A stretch of DNA of 64,000 nucleotides, from positions 744,001 to 808,000 of the forward strand of contig NZ_SODM01000001.1 of NCBI RefSeq assembly GCF_004368785.1, given 5' to 3'. Source of the DNA: Flavobacterium sp. 270 (GTDB taxonomy: Bacteria; Bacteroidota; Bacteroidia; Flavobacteriales; Flavobacteriaceae). The position numbers were made by a program, and so were the translations under genes. Each line of letters starts with the position of its first letter. Within the stretch, counting starts at the first letter, position 1. The notes under the pieces are model-generated. The model searched no databases. It was not told the DNA's origin and was given only the letters and a program-made list of their open reading frames with translations. Of this stretch, positions 17,949-25,999 are shown in pieces.

Positions 17949-18788
17949 ATGACAAAAAGTAAATCAAAATACGAGATATTTAGAGAAAAAATCAAAATCG
18001 TTCTCTACGGCACCAACACCATTCTCGGCCGTATGTTCGATTTGGTACTTTTGGGGCTCATCTTGTTAAGCGTACTTTTAGTAATGCTCGACACAGTCGA
18101 AGGCATAAACCACAAATATCATGAGCAATTACTTATTTGTGAGTGGGTTATCACCGTATTTTTTACATTAGAATATGTCCTGCGTGTCATTTCGATTCAA
18201 AAACCTGTTAAATATGTCTTTAGTTTCTACGGAATTATCGATCTATTGGCAATATTACCCATGTATCTTTCGATATTTTTTCCGGCAACAAGCGTACTTA
18301 CAATCGTACGAGTGCTTCGTTTTTTCCGATTATTCAAAATTCTGCATATTCCGCAAATTTCGCATCAATCCTTTCAGCTAAAAGAAGCACTCGAAGCCAG
18401 TAAAGAAAAAATTCTGGTCTTCATATATTTTGTCATGATTAGCGCCGTAATTATCGGAGCGATGATGTACGTAGTCGAAGGTAAAGAAAGCGGCTTTACA
18501 AGTATACCTGTCGGCATTTATTGGTCTATCGTAACCTTAACAACAGTCGGTTACGGAGATATTTCACCAGCAACCCCGCTAGGTCAGTTTTTAGCCTCTC
18601 TCGTTATGATAATGGGTTACGGAATCATTGCCGTGCCAACCGGAATTGTAACCGCAGAATTTGCCAAAAGCAGTTTAAGAAACAACTCCGTAAGCACAAA
18701 AAAGACCTGCAAAAAATGCAATTCGCAGGTACATTTTGACAATGCAAAATATTGTTACGAATGCGGAACTGTATTACCAAATAATTAA
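17949..18788 (+). CDS. Voltage-gated-type potassium channel with zinc ribbon tail
   Basis: Six-helix ion transporter of 279 aa. Helices S1-S3 span about residues 30-110. S4 carries Arg at every third position (RVLRFFRLFK, 121-130). The selectivity filter TTVGYGD is at residues 198-204, between pore helices S5 (155-176) and S6 (212-238). The short cytoplasmic C-terminus ends in a four-cysteine ribbon, CKKC at 254-257 and CYEC at 269-272. The channel probably conducts K+ across the inner membrane; the ribbon could bind Zn or sense redox state, which is inference. Confidence 0.9.
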   Translation: MTKSKSKYEIFREKIKIVLYGTNTILGRMFDLVLLGLILLSVLLVMLDTVEGINHKYHEQLLICEWVITVFFTLEYVLRVISIQKPVKYVFSFYGIIDLLAILPMYLSIFFPATSVLTIVRVLRFFRLFKILHIPQISHQSFQLKEALEASKEKILVFIYFVMISAVIIGAMMYVVEGKESGFTSIPVGIYWSIVTLTTVGYGDISPATPLGQFLASLVMIMGYGIIAVPTGIVTAEFAKSSLRNNSVSTKKTCKKCNSQVHFDNAKYCYECGTVLPNN

Positions 18789-18793
18789 TTTAT

Positions 18794-18945
18794 GAAGCCA
18801 ATCCAGCTGTACACTTCAACTCCTCATTACAATTGTTGTTTTTTTAAGGCATAAAAGCAGCTTCTCCCGAAGCGTCGGGAGTCGCTCTTTTACACCAAAA
18901 AAAACGAACAATTATAATTCCGGGGTTTCCGTTTCCATCTGGGCT
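18794..18945 (-). ncRNA. Nested-hairpin repeat before miaA, Flavo-1-like
   Basis: Read on the minus strand the segment begins AGCCCAGATGGAAACGGAAA and ends with AGTGTACAGCTGGATTGGCT. These end blocks resemble, from memory, a dispersed structured element of Flavobacterium genomes, possibly the Flavo-1 RNA motif. Between them, arms at 18821-18837 and 18908-18924 pair (ATTATAATTGTT with AACAATTGTAAT, one G-T). A second long stem nests inside: GGTGTAAAAG with CTTTTATGCC, then CTCCCGA with TCGGGAG around a CGCT loop. No credible ORF fits. The family name needs confirmation; the fold is directly visible. It ends 7 bp before the miaA start codon. Confidence 0.5.
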
Positions 18946-18952
18946 AAAAAAT

Positions 18953-19873
18953 ATGAAGTATCTAATCACCATTGTCGGACCAACAGCTATAGGTAAAACT
19001 GCTTTAAGCATTGCTTTGGCACAACATTTTAATTGCGAAATCATTTCCTGCGACAGCCGTCAGTTTTTTAAAGAAATGACCATTGGCACCGCCGTTCCCA
19101 ATCAGGAAGAATTGGCATCTGCGACGCATCATTTTATTCAAAATAAATCCATTTTCGAAAATTATACCGTTGGCGATTACGAAAAAGAAGCTTTACAAAA
19201 ACTCGAAGAATTATACAAAACCAATGATTTTGCCATCTTAATTGGCGGTTCTGGATTATATGTTGATGCTGTTTTAAAAGGTTTCGACGAATTTCCCGAA
19301 ATTGAATCTTCAATAAGAACCGAAGTAAATTCAAATTACGAAAAACTCGGAATCGAATATCTTCAGAAACAATTGCAACAATTAGATCCTGATTATTTTC
19401 AAAAAATAACAATCGAAAATCCACAGACTTTACAAAATCCACAACGTATGATGCGCTTTGTAGAAGTCTGCATCGGAACTGGAAAACCGTATTCTTCCTT
19501 TTTAAATCAAAAGAAAAACAATAGAAACTTCACTCCTATTTTAATTGGTTTAGAAGCCGAAAGAGAAATCATTTACAGCAGAATCAACCAAAGAGTTGAT
19601 ATTATGATGAATGAAGGATTACTTGTAGAAGCAGAAGCTTTATATCCAAACAAAGCCTTAAATGCGCTTCAAACTGTTGGGTACAGAGAATTATTCAGTT
19701 ATTTTGATGGAGAATTTAAACTTGATTTTGCTATCGAAGAAATCAAAAAGAATACAAGACGTTTTTCTAAACGTCAATTAACCTGGTTCAAAAGAAACCA
19801 AAACACAAAATGGTTTGACTACAGCACAAACCGACAAAATATAATTGATTACATTAATTTAAAATTAAAATGA
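18953..19873 (+). CDS. miaA: tRNA dimethylallyltransferase
   Basis: Adds a dimethylallyl group to N6 of adenosine 37 in tRNAs that read codons starting with U. 306 aa, the normal size. The P-loop is GPTAIGKT at residues 8-15, followed by the family motif SCDSRQFFKEMTIGTA near 30-45. LIGGSGLYVDAVLKG, LQNPQRMMRFVEVC and ALNALQTVGYRELF are further MiaA blocks. The ATG is only 7 bp from the structured repeat upstream, so that element may lie in or overlap the promoter or leader. Confidence 0.96.
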   Translation: MKYLITIVGPTAIGKTALSIALAQHFNCEIISCDSRQFFKEMTIGTAVPNQEELASATHHFIQNKSIFENYTVGDYEKEALQKLEELYKTNDFAILIGGSGLYVDAVLKGFDEFPEIESSIRTEVNSNYEKLGIEYLQKQLQQLDPDYFQKITIENPQTLQNPQRMMRFVEVCIGTGKPYSSFLNQKKNNRNFTPILIGLEAEREIIYSRINQRVDIMMNEGLLVEAEALYPNKALNALQTVGYRELFSYFDGEFKLDFAIEEIKKNTRRFSKRQLTWFKRNQNTKWFDYSTNRQNIIDYINLKLK

Positions 19874-19925
19874 GAATTTTTTAAAAGTATTCTATATATT
19901 TAGATCATCTTAAAATTCTCACTAA

Positions 19926-20582
19926 ATGCAAAAAACTTTACTTCTCTTTTTCTGTATTTTAATATGTTCGTCCTGCACAATTCAATATGATGGCGAAACA
20001 AGAATTGTTGTTCAAGGACAGTTAATTGACAAAAACAACAAACCTCTTTCTAATAAAAAAATAGAAATACAAACTTATTCTGGAGATACTTTTGTCGGCA
20101 GTGATTTAATAAGTTATACCGACACAGATGCAGATGGGAAATTTACTTTGATTTTTCCTGCTCCAAAAGGTGATGGAATCAGTATCATAACTTCGATTAA
20201 TGACGAATATAACGAATTTCAATCTAAGCATATAAACGCTCTAAAGAAAAATTTCAGTAATTATAAATTAGACCTTAATAAAATTGTTTTATACGAAAAC
20301 AATGATATTACCCAATTAGACTTGATTTTAAACAAAACGTCAACAAATAAAGAAATAACAGAAGCTCATATTGAAGGTCTTCAAGCAGATATTCATTTAG
20401 ATTTAAATGCTGATGGACTAGAAAATCGATACTTAAATACACACTTTGATGTTATTAAAAATCAAAATGTAAAATTGAGTTACACCATAGTCGATTATTC
20501 AAATCCTTCTCAAACTGCTGCAAAACACGAAGCGGTTATTACAATCAATTCTGATAAAGTAACCCATATTATAACGTACTAA
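19926..20582 (+). CDS. Lipoprotein with carboxypeptidase-regulatory-like domain
   Basis: 218 aa with a lipoprotein signal (MQKTLLLFFCILICSSCT, acylated Cys17). Residues about 25-100 look like a carboxypeptidase regulatory-like beta sandwich (VVQGQLIDKNNKPLSNKKIEIQTY, TDADGKFTLIFPAP). The remainder is not recognised. The protein is probably attached to a membrane on its periplasmic side or exposed at the surface. Only 2 nt separate it from the next gene, an outer membrane barrel, so the two probably form one transcript and may work together. Confidence 0.75.
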   Translation: MQKTLLLFFCILICSSCTIQYDGETRIVVQGQLIDKNNKPLSNKKIEIQTYSGDTFVGSDLISYTDTDADGKFTLIFPAPKGDGISIITSINDEYNEFQSKHINALKKNFSNYKLDLNKIVLYENNDITQLDLILNKTSTNKEITEAHIEGLQADIHLDLNADGLENRYLNTHFDVIKNQNVKLSYTIVDYSNPSQTAAKHEAVITINSDKVTHIITY

Positions 20583-20584
20583 TT

Positions 20585-21178
20585 ATGAAATACAACGTTT
20601 TATTATTTTTATTATTTCTTCAGTTTTCGTACGGTCAGGAAACCGAAAATAAAAGACCTGTAAAATTTAATCACGATATTAGAATAAATGCTTTAGTTCC
20701 GTTTAATTCTGGCGATAATTTTTTAGCAAAAGCCAATGACCCACAATTTGGGATTGGAGTAAATTTTAGTTTTTTACGAATTTATGATTTTAAACTTGGT
20801 GCGGGCTACGACTATATTTATTACAATACAACCGATATAACGAGGGCTGGTAATGTAGAAAATGCCAGATTTAACAGCGTATATGGTGACATCTCTTATG
20901 AAATAAAAATAATCAAAAAGCTAAATATTGAGCCTTATTTTGGTATCGGTTCTGACAAAATCAATTTTAAATCACAGGATAGAAATTATGGACACCAAAC
21001 AGGAAATGATTTTATAATTGGGTTTAATACCGATTATCAACTTGCTAAAAGATTGTCTGCATTTGTTGGTTTATGCTATTTAGAATCAAAACTAGATATT
21101 AATACCTCACCAGAATTTGTTTCGTTTTATAAAAATTCAAAAATGCTTCAATTGAATATTGGTTTAAAAATTCATTAA
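20585..21178 (+). CDS. Outer membrane beta-barrel protein
   Basis: 197 aa with signal peptide MKYNVLLFLLFLQFSYGQ. The rest shows alternating strands (DIRINALVPFNSG, FGIGVNFSFLRI, FKLGAGYDYIYY, ARFNSVYGDISYEI, IEPYFGIGSD, RLSAFVGLCYLES, MLQLNIGLKIH), consistent with a small porin-family barrel. The function is unknown. It is encoded 2 nt downstream of a lipoprotein gene, suggesting a shared role at the outer membrane. Confidence 0.78.
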   Translation: MKYNVLLFLLFLQFSYGQETENKRPVKFNHDIRINALVPFNSGDNFLAKANDPQFGIGVNFSFLRIYDFKLGAGYDYIYYNTTDITRAGNVENARFNSVYGDISYEIKIIKKLNIEPYFGIGSDKINFKSQDRNYGHQTGNDFIIGFNTDYQLAKRLSAFVGLCYLESKLDINTSPEFVSFYKNSKMLQLNIGLKIH

Positions 21179-21218
21179 TTTTGTATTCGTTTAATATCAA
21201 AATAAAAGAATACACAAA

Positions 21219-21965
21219 ATGCCAATATCTCCAAATTTCACTTCAGTTCTAAGTAAAGACTGGGAAATCAATTTCACACAATGCACGCCAACGGGTTACC
21301 TAAAATATACCGATTTGTGCAACCTGTTGCAATTAACTGCAGCAGCACATTCTGAAGTTGGAGGAATCAGCTTTACCGATATGCAGAAATTTGACCAAGC
21401 TTGGGTTTTGAGCAGAATGCGTGTAGAAATTACCGCTTTACCAAAATGGCAGGATGTTGTAACGGTAAAAACATGGATCAACAGCCTTGAAAATTCACGC
21501 TCTGTACGTGCGTTGGAAATGTATGTGAATGGAGAAAAAATAGTAGGAAGCGAAACATTTTGGGCTGTTTTTAACACCAAAGCCCGTCGTCCGGAAGCAT
21601 TGGCTTTACCATATGAACATTTTGAGCTTTTCCCAGAAAACAGAGCCACTGTAGAGGGCTTTTCTAAAATAAATATCAATCCGGAAAAAGAATCTGTTTT
21701 CGAAAAAACGGTTTATTTATCGGATTTAGACATTGTAAATCACGCTAATAACGTAAAATATTTAGAATGGTGTCTTGACCACGTTGAGCCAAAAAGAATT
21801 CTGAAGCAAGAAATTAAAAGTTTTGAAATGAATTTCTTAAAAGAACTTTCTCTAAACGATCAGGTTATCATTCACGAAAGTGAAAACGAAGACCAAACCG
21901 AAGTTACTTTCAGCATTACAAAAGACGACAAAACTTGCTTTGCTCTTGAATTGCATTGGAAATAA
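21219..21965 (+). CDS. Acyl-ACP thioesterase
   Basis: Hydrolyses acyl-acyl carrier protein to free fatty acid. 248 aa built as two hotdog domains. The N-terminal half shows the helix-strand pattern YLKYTDLCNLLQLTAAAHSEVGG and MRVEITALPKWQDVVTVKTWI; the second half has the catalytic-region motif LDIVNHANNVKYLEWCLD (Asn and His residues near 172-175) and SFEMNFLKEL. The length and layout match bacterial relatives of FatA/FatB. Its transcript probably ends in the inverted repeats at 21966-22030. Confidence 0.9.
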   Translation: MPISPNFTSVLSKDWEINFTQCTPTGYLKYTDLCNLLQLTAAAHSEVGGISFTDMQKFDQAWVLSRMRVEITALPKWQDVVTVKTWINSLENSRSVRALEMYVNGEKIVGSETFWAVFNTKARRPEALALPYEHFELFPENRATVEGFSKININPEKESVFEKTVYLSDLDIVNHANNVKYLEWCLDHVEPKRILKQEIKSFEMNFLKELSLNDQVIIHESENEDQTEVTFSITKDDKTCFALELHWK

Positions 21966-22030
21966 AAAAAGTTTCAGGTTTCAGGTTTCAAGTTTTTGAA
22001 ACCTGAAACTAAAAAAACCTGAAACTTAAT
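21966..22030. repeat. Dispersed inverted repeat, GTTTCA type
   Basis: AAGTTTCAGGTTTCAGGTTT followed by TTGAAACCTGAAACT and a second AACCTGAAACTTAA. It has the same word family as 600-668. It lies between two convergent genes and may double as a terminator. Confidence 0.65.
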
Positions 22031-22040
22031 TTTACTTTTA

Positions 22041-22586
22041 TCAATTTTTCTTTGATTTCTTTTTTGAATCTTTTTTAGATTTCTCAGGCTTTTTTTTCTT
22101 GCCTTTAACTAAATCAATTTTGCCTTTAATTCTTTTCTCAATTTCTGTAATTCCCGAATCATAATCATGCTGAATAGAATGAAGTTTGGCCGATTTTATT
22201 TCTTTTAAAGCTTCTTTAAATTTATGCTGTACTTCAAGCAATATGGCTTTCTTAATGAAAATTTCAGTCTTATTTATTCCTTTAATAGTCAAAGCAAAGT
22301 CGATTAGTTTTTGAGCTTCATCATAATCTTCATTCAAAATCAAAGCCTGCAAATAATACGGATAAACCTCAAGAGCATGAATATTAATCGCTAAAGCTTC
22401 CTGAAAATAAGACTTTGCATCTTCATAATTCAAGAGTTGCTCTGCCTGAATTCTTCCATACAAACATAAAACCATTGTGTTTTTATCATTATAAGAAAAA
22501 GCATAATCTAAAGATTCTATAGTTCCTTCAAGCCAATACGGATAATTATCCAAAGCCTGAAAAAGGTATTTATCAATTGTTTTCAT
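22041..22586 (-). CDS. TPR-like protein with lysine-rich tail, third gene of rtcB operon
   Basis: 181 aa, no signal peptide, so probably cytoplasmic. Residues 40-150 read as tetratricopeptide-type helical pairs ([55 protein letters not shown]). The last 30 residues are almost all Lys, Ser and acidic residues, a tail suited to RNA or ribosome binding. The start overlaps the prfH gene by 14 bp, implying coupled translation. I know no assigned function. Its position argues for a role in the same RNA repair or ribosome rescue pathway; that is inference from operon structure only. Confidence 0.8.
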   Translation of the reverse strand: MKTIDKYLFQALDNYPYWLEGTIESLDYAFSYNDKNTMVLCLYGRIQAEQLLNYEDAKSYFQEALAINIHALEVYPYYLQALILNEDYDEAQKLIDFALTIKGINKTEIFIKKAILLEVQHKFKEALKEIKSAKLHSIQHDYDSGITEIEKRIKGKIDLVKGKKKKPEKSKKDSKKKSKKN

Positions 22587-23262
22587 TTCGTAAATCGTTT
22601 TTTAATTTTTGACGAGTTCCTTTGTAACTTTTCTCGATTTTATTGCGTTTAAAGTCAGTTCCGGAAAAAACGCGAATAGGATTTCCACGCTGAATATTCA
22701 GCTGATTTTCCCATTGTTTGCCAACATGATTTTTAAGTTGTTGGAGCGTCTCGTCTTCTAGTTTTTTAATTAATCTTTCTGTTGCCAGCTTTTTGTTTTG
22801 ATGCTGCGAACGGCTGTCCATAGAAACCACCGCAATTCCGGTCGGAATATGAGTTGCCCTTACAGCAGAACTCACTTTATTTACGTGCTGACCGCCAGCG
22901 CCGGAACTTCGCATTGCCTGATATTGAATATCATTTTCTGAAACTGAAAATCCCTTTTGAGGTTCGATTTCAAAGATTCCAATAAACCAGTTTTTGCGTT
23001 TGTGCATTTTCCTAAACTGACTTTGCCCAATCCACTGAATTGTTCCAACCCAGGAATTCACAAATTGAGCTGCGTTTTTTCCTTTTATAGCAATCGAAGC
23101 TGTTTCTACAGTTCCGTTTTCTTCACCAGATTCTCTTTGTAGTAAAACGGTTTCCAGTTCTTGCTCGCGCGCTTCATCCAAAACTTTTTTAAGCACTTGG
23201 GCAACTACCCAAGTGCATTCTGCAGGTCCGCGACCCGCTGTTATCTGAATTATCTTTTCCAT
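22573..23262 (-). CDS. prfH: Peptide chain release factor homolog PrfH
   Basis: Release factor-like protein of 229 aa, shorter than RF1/RF2. The peptidyl-tRNA hydrolysis motif is at residues 121-128 ([11 protein letters not shown] 123-125) in the standard context [21 protein letters not shown], followed by the basic tail region [12 protein letters not shown]. PrfH is known to work with RtcB-type ligases: it frees nascent chains from ribosomes whose decoding centre is damaged, and the ligase reseals the rRNA. Here it begins 12 nt after rtcB. The N-terminal quarter differs from the codon-recognition domain of RF1/RF2, as expected. Confidence 0.9.
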   Translation of the reverse strand: MEKIIQITAGRGPAECTWVVAQVLKKVLDEAREQELETVLLQRESGEENGTVETASIAIKGKNAAQFVNSWVGTIQWIGQSQFRKMHKRKNWFIGIFEIEPQKGFSVSENDIQYQAMRSSGAGGQHVNKVSSAVRATHIPTGIAVVSMDSRSQHQNKKLATERLIKKLEDETLQQLKNHVGKQWENQLNIQRGNPIRVFSGTDFKRNKIEKSYKGTRQKLKNDLRNENN

Positions 23263-23274
23263 TTTTAAATTTCT

Positions 23275-24666
23275 TTATCGATCCATTCTAACAATCTTCG
23301 GAGTAAAAGTCCCAAGAATATCAACGAGTTCTGTTTGGTTTGCCATTACTTTTGTAATGTCTTTGTACGCCATTGGAGCTTCATCAATATTTCCTCCAAT
23401 CAAGGTTACATCATTGGCTTTTAATACTTTTTTGATTTCGCTTTGCGTAAAAGTAGCTTTGCATTTAGCTCTCGAAAATAAGCGCCCTGCACCATGCGAT
23501 GCCGAATTTAAACTTGCTGCATTTCCTTTTCCTTTTACAATGTAGCCCGGCGCAGTCATAGATCCCGGAATAATTCCCAACTGGCCTTCGGCCGCTGGAG
23601 TTGCTCCTTTTCTGTGCACAATGCATTCCTTCCCATCAACCATTTCTTTCCAGGCAAAATTGTGATGATTTTCAATCGTAACTACAACTCGCTTTCCTAT
23701 CGCTTTTGCAATTCTCCTGTGAATATCATCGTGACAAGCTTTAGCATATTCTCCTGCCAAATTCATTGCCAACCAATATTCCTGACCGTCATGCGTATTC
23801 AAATCCAACCAAGCCAGATGTTGCACATTTTTTGGCAACGGACATTGTTTCGTCGCCATATACGTGTAATGTTTGGCAATATTTGCACCCAAACCTCTTG
23901 AACCGCTGTGCGAAAGAACAGCAAAGTATTCGCCTGCTCCTAACTTCCATTCATTTTCAGGATTTTCAATCTTAGCGATTCCAAATTCCACAAAATGATT
24001 TCCTCCGCCTGAACTTCCCAATTGCTTATACGCTTTTGGTAAAAGATTCTTTAACAGCGGAATATCTTGAAATTCACTTTTGTAAAAAACATCATGATCT
24101 ACTCTGTTTGCGTGCGTTTCGTTCATTCCGAATTTGGTGTTATCTTTCAAAATCGCCTGCAGTTGATGTTCTTTTCCTTTGAAATAAGATGCCGGAATAT
24201 CAAATATTGATAAACTCATTCGGCACCCAATATCTACTCCAACTCCATACGGAATAACCGCGTTGTCTGTTGCTAATACGCCGCCAATTGGCAATCCGTA
24301 ACCAGAATGTGCGTCTGGCATTAAAGCTCCAGCAACTGAAATTGGCAATTTTAAAGAATCATACAATTGAAATTTTGCCTGCTGGTCAATCTCATTTTCT
24401 CCAAAAATGCTGAAAGGCGCCCTTGTTGTTTTCAATTGATGCATTCTTACCTGCACCGGATTTACTAAGCCTTCTGCGACTTTTCCCCAGGTTCCGTGAC
24501 CTTCAAATTTTTCGGGGTGAAGTAATACTTCTTTCGCTTCTGTTAGAATAGACTCTTTTTTTTCTCTTTTTCTATATCTGTTTATCTGCCCTAAGGCGAT
24601 GTTTATTGAATTATTTTTAGGAAAGCCTAACTTAATCAGGTCTTTTCCGGATAATTTATTTCCCAT
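23275..24666 (-). CDS. rtcB: RtcB family RNA ligase
   Basis: GTP- and Mn-dependent ligase that joins 2',3'-cyclic phosphate and 5'-OH RNA ends. 463 aa from the ATG at 24664-24666. Active-site blocks: PDAHSGYGLPIGGV, GVDIGCRM with metal ligands Asp145 and Cys148, GSSGGGNHFVE, LSHSGSRGLG, ENHHNFAW, and the guanylylated histidine region HRKGATPAAEG. In-frame codons extend upstream to 24732, but the predicted promoter -7 element covers them, so the shorter start is preferred. It is the first gene of a three-gene operon with prfH and a TPR-like gene, indicating rRNA or tRNA repair linked to ribosome rescue. Confidence 0.95.
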   Translation of the reverse strand: MGNKLSGKDLIKLGFPKNNSINIALGQINRYRKREKKESILTEAKEVLLHPEKFEGHGTWGKVAEGLVNPVQVRMHQLKTTRAPFSIFGENEIDQQAKFQLYDSLKLPISVAGALMPDAHSGYGLPIGGVLATDNAVIPYGVGVDIGCRMSLSIFDIPASYFKGKEHQLQAILKDNTKFGMNETHANRVDHDVFYKSEFQDIPLLKNLLPKAYKQLGSSGGGNHFVEFGIAKIENPENEWKLGAGEYFAVLSHSGSRGLGANIAKHYTYMATKQCPLPKNVQHLAWLDLNTHDGQEYWLAMNLAGEYAKACHDDIHRRIAKAIGKRVVVTIENHHNFAWKEMVDGKECIVHRKGATPAAEGQLGIIPGSMTAPGYIVKGKGNAASLNSASHGAGRLFSRAKCKATFTQSEIKKVLKANDVTLIGGNIDEAPMAYKDITKVMANQTELVDILGTFTPKIVRMDR

Positions 24667-24729
24667 AAATTTTATTATTGTAACTGTTTTTTTTTGCATG
24701 CTATGCTGGTTCAAACAAATGGTCTGAAA

Positions 24730-24768
24730 CAAACATAAGCGTACGGCATCTTTTACTCGTTGAGTAAA
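24730..24768 (-). promoter_or_regulatory. Predicted rtcB promoter with operator-like palindrome
   Basis: On the minus strand TATGTTTG (24737-24730) is an exact -7 match. A perfect palindrome TTTACTC-GTT-GAGTAAA (24752-24768) covers the -33 region, a good place for a regulator. Transcription would start near 24725, about 59 nt before the rtcB ATG. Confidence 0.55.
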
Positions 24769-24810
24769 TAATTGATCGTTATTCGGGAAAGTTTTGAAGT
24801 GTCTAGAATA

Positions 24811-24846
24811 AAAAAAGCCCGAAACTATTTGTCTTCGGGCTTTTTT
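24811..24846 (-). terminator. Strong terminator after the tiny gene
   Basis: AAAAAAGCCCGAA and TTCGGGCTTTTTT (13-bp stem) around a 10-nt loop, with a T-run on the minus strand. It ends the transcript that covers the 27-codon ORF. Confidence 0.88.
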
Positions 24847-24865
24847 ATATATCTAAAAAGAATTT

Positions 24866-24949
24866 CTAAGATTGAAATAAGCCACGAAGAAGCGATGCAC
24901 CAAATCCGTTTGGTGTGAAGCTTTGAGATGTTGATTTAAGTACAAACAT
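24866..24949 (-). CDS. Candidate 27-residue protein with own promoter and terminator
   Basis: The frame translates to MFVLKSTSQSFTPNGFGASL plus RGLFQS and TAG stop. A purine-rich GAAGAAAAA precedes the ATG. The ORF sits exactly between a predicted promoter (24990-25022) and a strong terminator (24811-24846), predicting a transcript of about 180 nt. No family is recognised. The peptide has no membrane segment and few charges. It could equally be a small RNA in which the ORF is accidental. Confidence 0.4.
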   Translation of the reverse strand: MFVLKSTSQSFTPNGFGASLLRGLFQS

Positions 24950-24989
24950 TTTTTCTTCGTTATTAAGGGTTTATTATTTTTTTCGTCTG

Positions 24990-25022
24990 CAAAGATTCGT
25001 AATAGTTTTTTGATTTTCCAAA
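24990..25022 (-). promoter_or_regulatory. Predicted promoter of the tiny gene
   Basis: TTTG (25022-25019), a spacer of 21 nt, then AATCTTTG (24997-24990), which is TAnnTTTG with one mismatch in its first position pair. It lies about 43 nt before the 27-codon ORF. Confidence 0.5.
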
Positions 25023-25127
25023 TTTATTTTAAGAAAAATCATTCTAAAAAATATCTACTTAATACTTAAAAAACACTAAAACACTAAACAACAACAAGAT
25101 AATACTTAAAACTTAATCAAGTTTTTT

Positions 25128-25195
25128 TTAGCCACAAAGTCACAAAGACGCGAAGAAAGATAAAAAACTTTGTGTCTTTGTGACTTTGTGGCTAA
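25128..25195. repeat. Long inverted repeat, GCCACAAAGTCACAAAG type
   Basis: Arms of about 29 bp with two mismatches (left TTTAGCCACAAAGTCACAAA, right its complement) around a short A-rich loop. The remaining space between 25023 and 25230 is AT-rich and shows no gene. It is related in design to the repeats at 14862 and 38044. Confidence 0.75.
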
Positions 25196-25230
25196 AATAA
25201 ATGTAAACTTATTGTGTCAATATCAAGCAT

Positions 25231-25257
25231 AAAAAAAAGCCCTGATTTCTCAGAGCT
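25231..25257 (-). terminator. Terminator after the response regulator gene
   Basis: On the minus strand AAGCTCTGA-GAAA-TCAGGGCTT followed by a run of eight T. It lies 23 nt after the stop of the response regulator. Confidence 0.88.
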
Positions 25258-25279
25258 TATATTTTTTTAGGTGAATTCG

Positions 25280-25996
25280 TTATTCAGTTACTTTGCTTTT
25301 TACAACCAATCTGAAACCTTCTCCGTGAATATTTAGAATTTCTACATCTTCATCAGATTTTAGATATTTTCTAAGTTTAGCGATGTAAACGTCCATACTT
25401 CTTGAAGTAAAATAGTTATCATCTCTCCAGATTTTAGTTAATGCTAACTCTCTTGGCATTAAATCATTTTCATGAAGGATTAACATTTTTAGCAATTCGT
25501 TTTCTTTTGGTGATAATTTTATTGGTTCATCATTTTCAAAAGTTAAGAATCTCAATTTTGAATTTAAGTGGAATTTACCAATATTAAATTCAAACTGAAC
25601 TTGTTCTGCTTTTGTATCAGCAGATTTTCTTTGAATGATTGCTTTGATTTTCATCAATAAAACTTCTGAATCAAAAGGTTTATTCAAATAATCATCAGCA
25701 CCTGCTTTATATCCTTTTAAGACATCTTCTTTCATCGATTTTGCCGTTAAGAAGATAATAGGCACTTCACTGTTTTTCTCTCTAATTTCTTTTGCTAAAG
25801 TATAACCATCTTTATAAGGCATCATTACATCCAGAATGCATAAATCATATACATCTTTTTTGAACTTTTCGAAACCTTCCATACCGTTTTTAGCTAAAGT
25901 AACTTCAAAGTCATTTAACATTAGATAATCTTTAAGAACAGCGCCAAAATTTAGGTCATCTTCTACTAAAAGTATTCTTTTGTTAGTATTTTCCAT
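25280..25996 (-). CDS. OmpR/RprY-family response regulator
   Basis: 238 aa. The receiver domain (residues 5-120) has the acidic pair EDD at 12-14, the phosphorylated Asp56 in CILDVMMPYKDGY, and the switch Lys in FLTAKS. The C-terminal winged helix (about 138-232) has LSPKENELLKML and RSMDVYIAKLRKYL, typical of OmpR/PhoB regulators. The histidine kinase gene ends 3 nt upstream of its start, so the two form a cognate pair like RprX/RprY of Bacteroidota. The target genes are not visible from sequence. Confidence 0.94.
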   Translation of the reverse strand: MENTNKRILLVEDDLNFGAVLKDYLMLNDFEVTLAKNGMEGFEKFKKDVYDLCILDVMMPYKDGYTLAKEIREKNSEVPIIFLTAKSMKEDVLKGYKAGADDYLNKPFDSEVLLMKIKAIIQRKSADTKAEQVQFEFNIGKFHLNSKLRFLTFENDEPIKLSPKENELLKMLILHENDLMPRELALTKIWRDDNYFTSRSMDVYIAKLRKYLKSDEDVEILNIHGEGFRLVVKSKVTE

Positions 25997-25999
25997 ATT

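Noticed and set aside
19872..19922. Inverted repeat GAGAATTTT/AAAATTCTC after miaA as terminator
   Set aside because: The stem is almost only A/T, the loop is about 30 nt and there is no U-run.
24667..24732. Longer N-terminus of RtcB starting at 24732
   Set aside because: The predicted promoter -7 element overlaps this start; the residues do not match the family, which begins at 24666.
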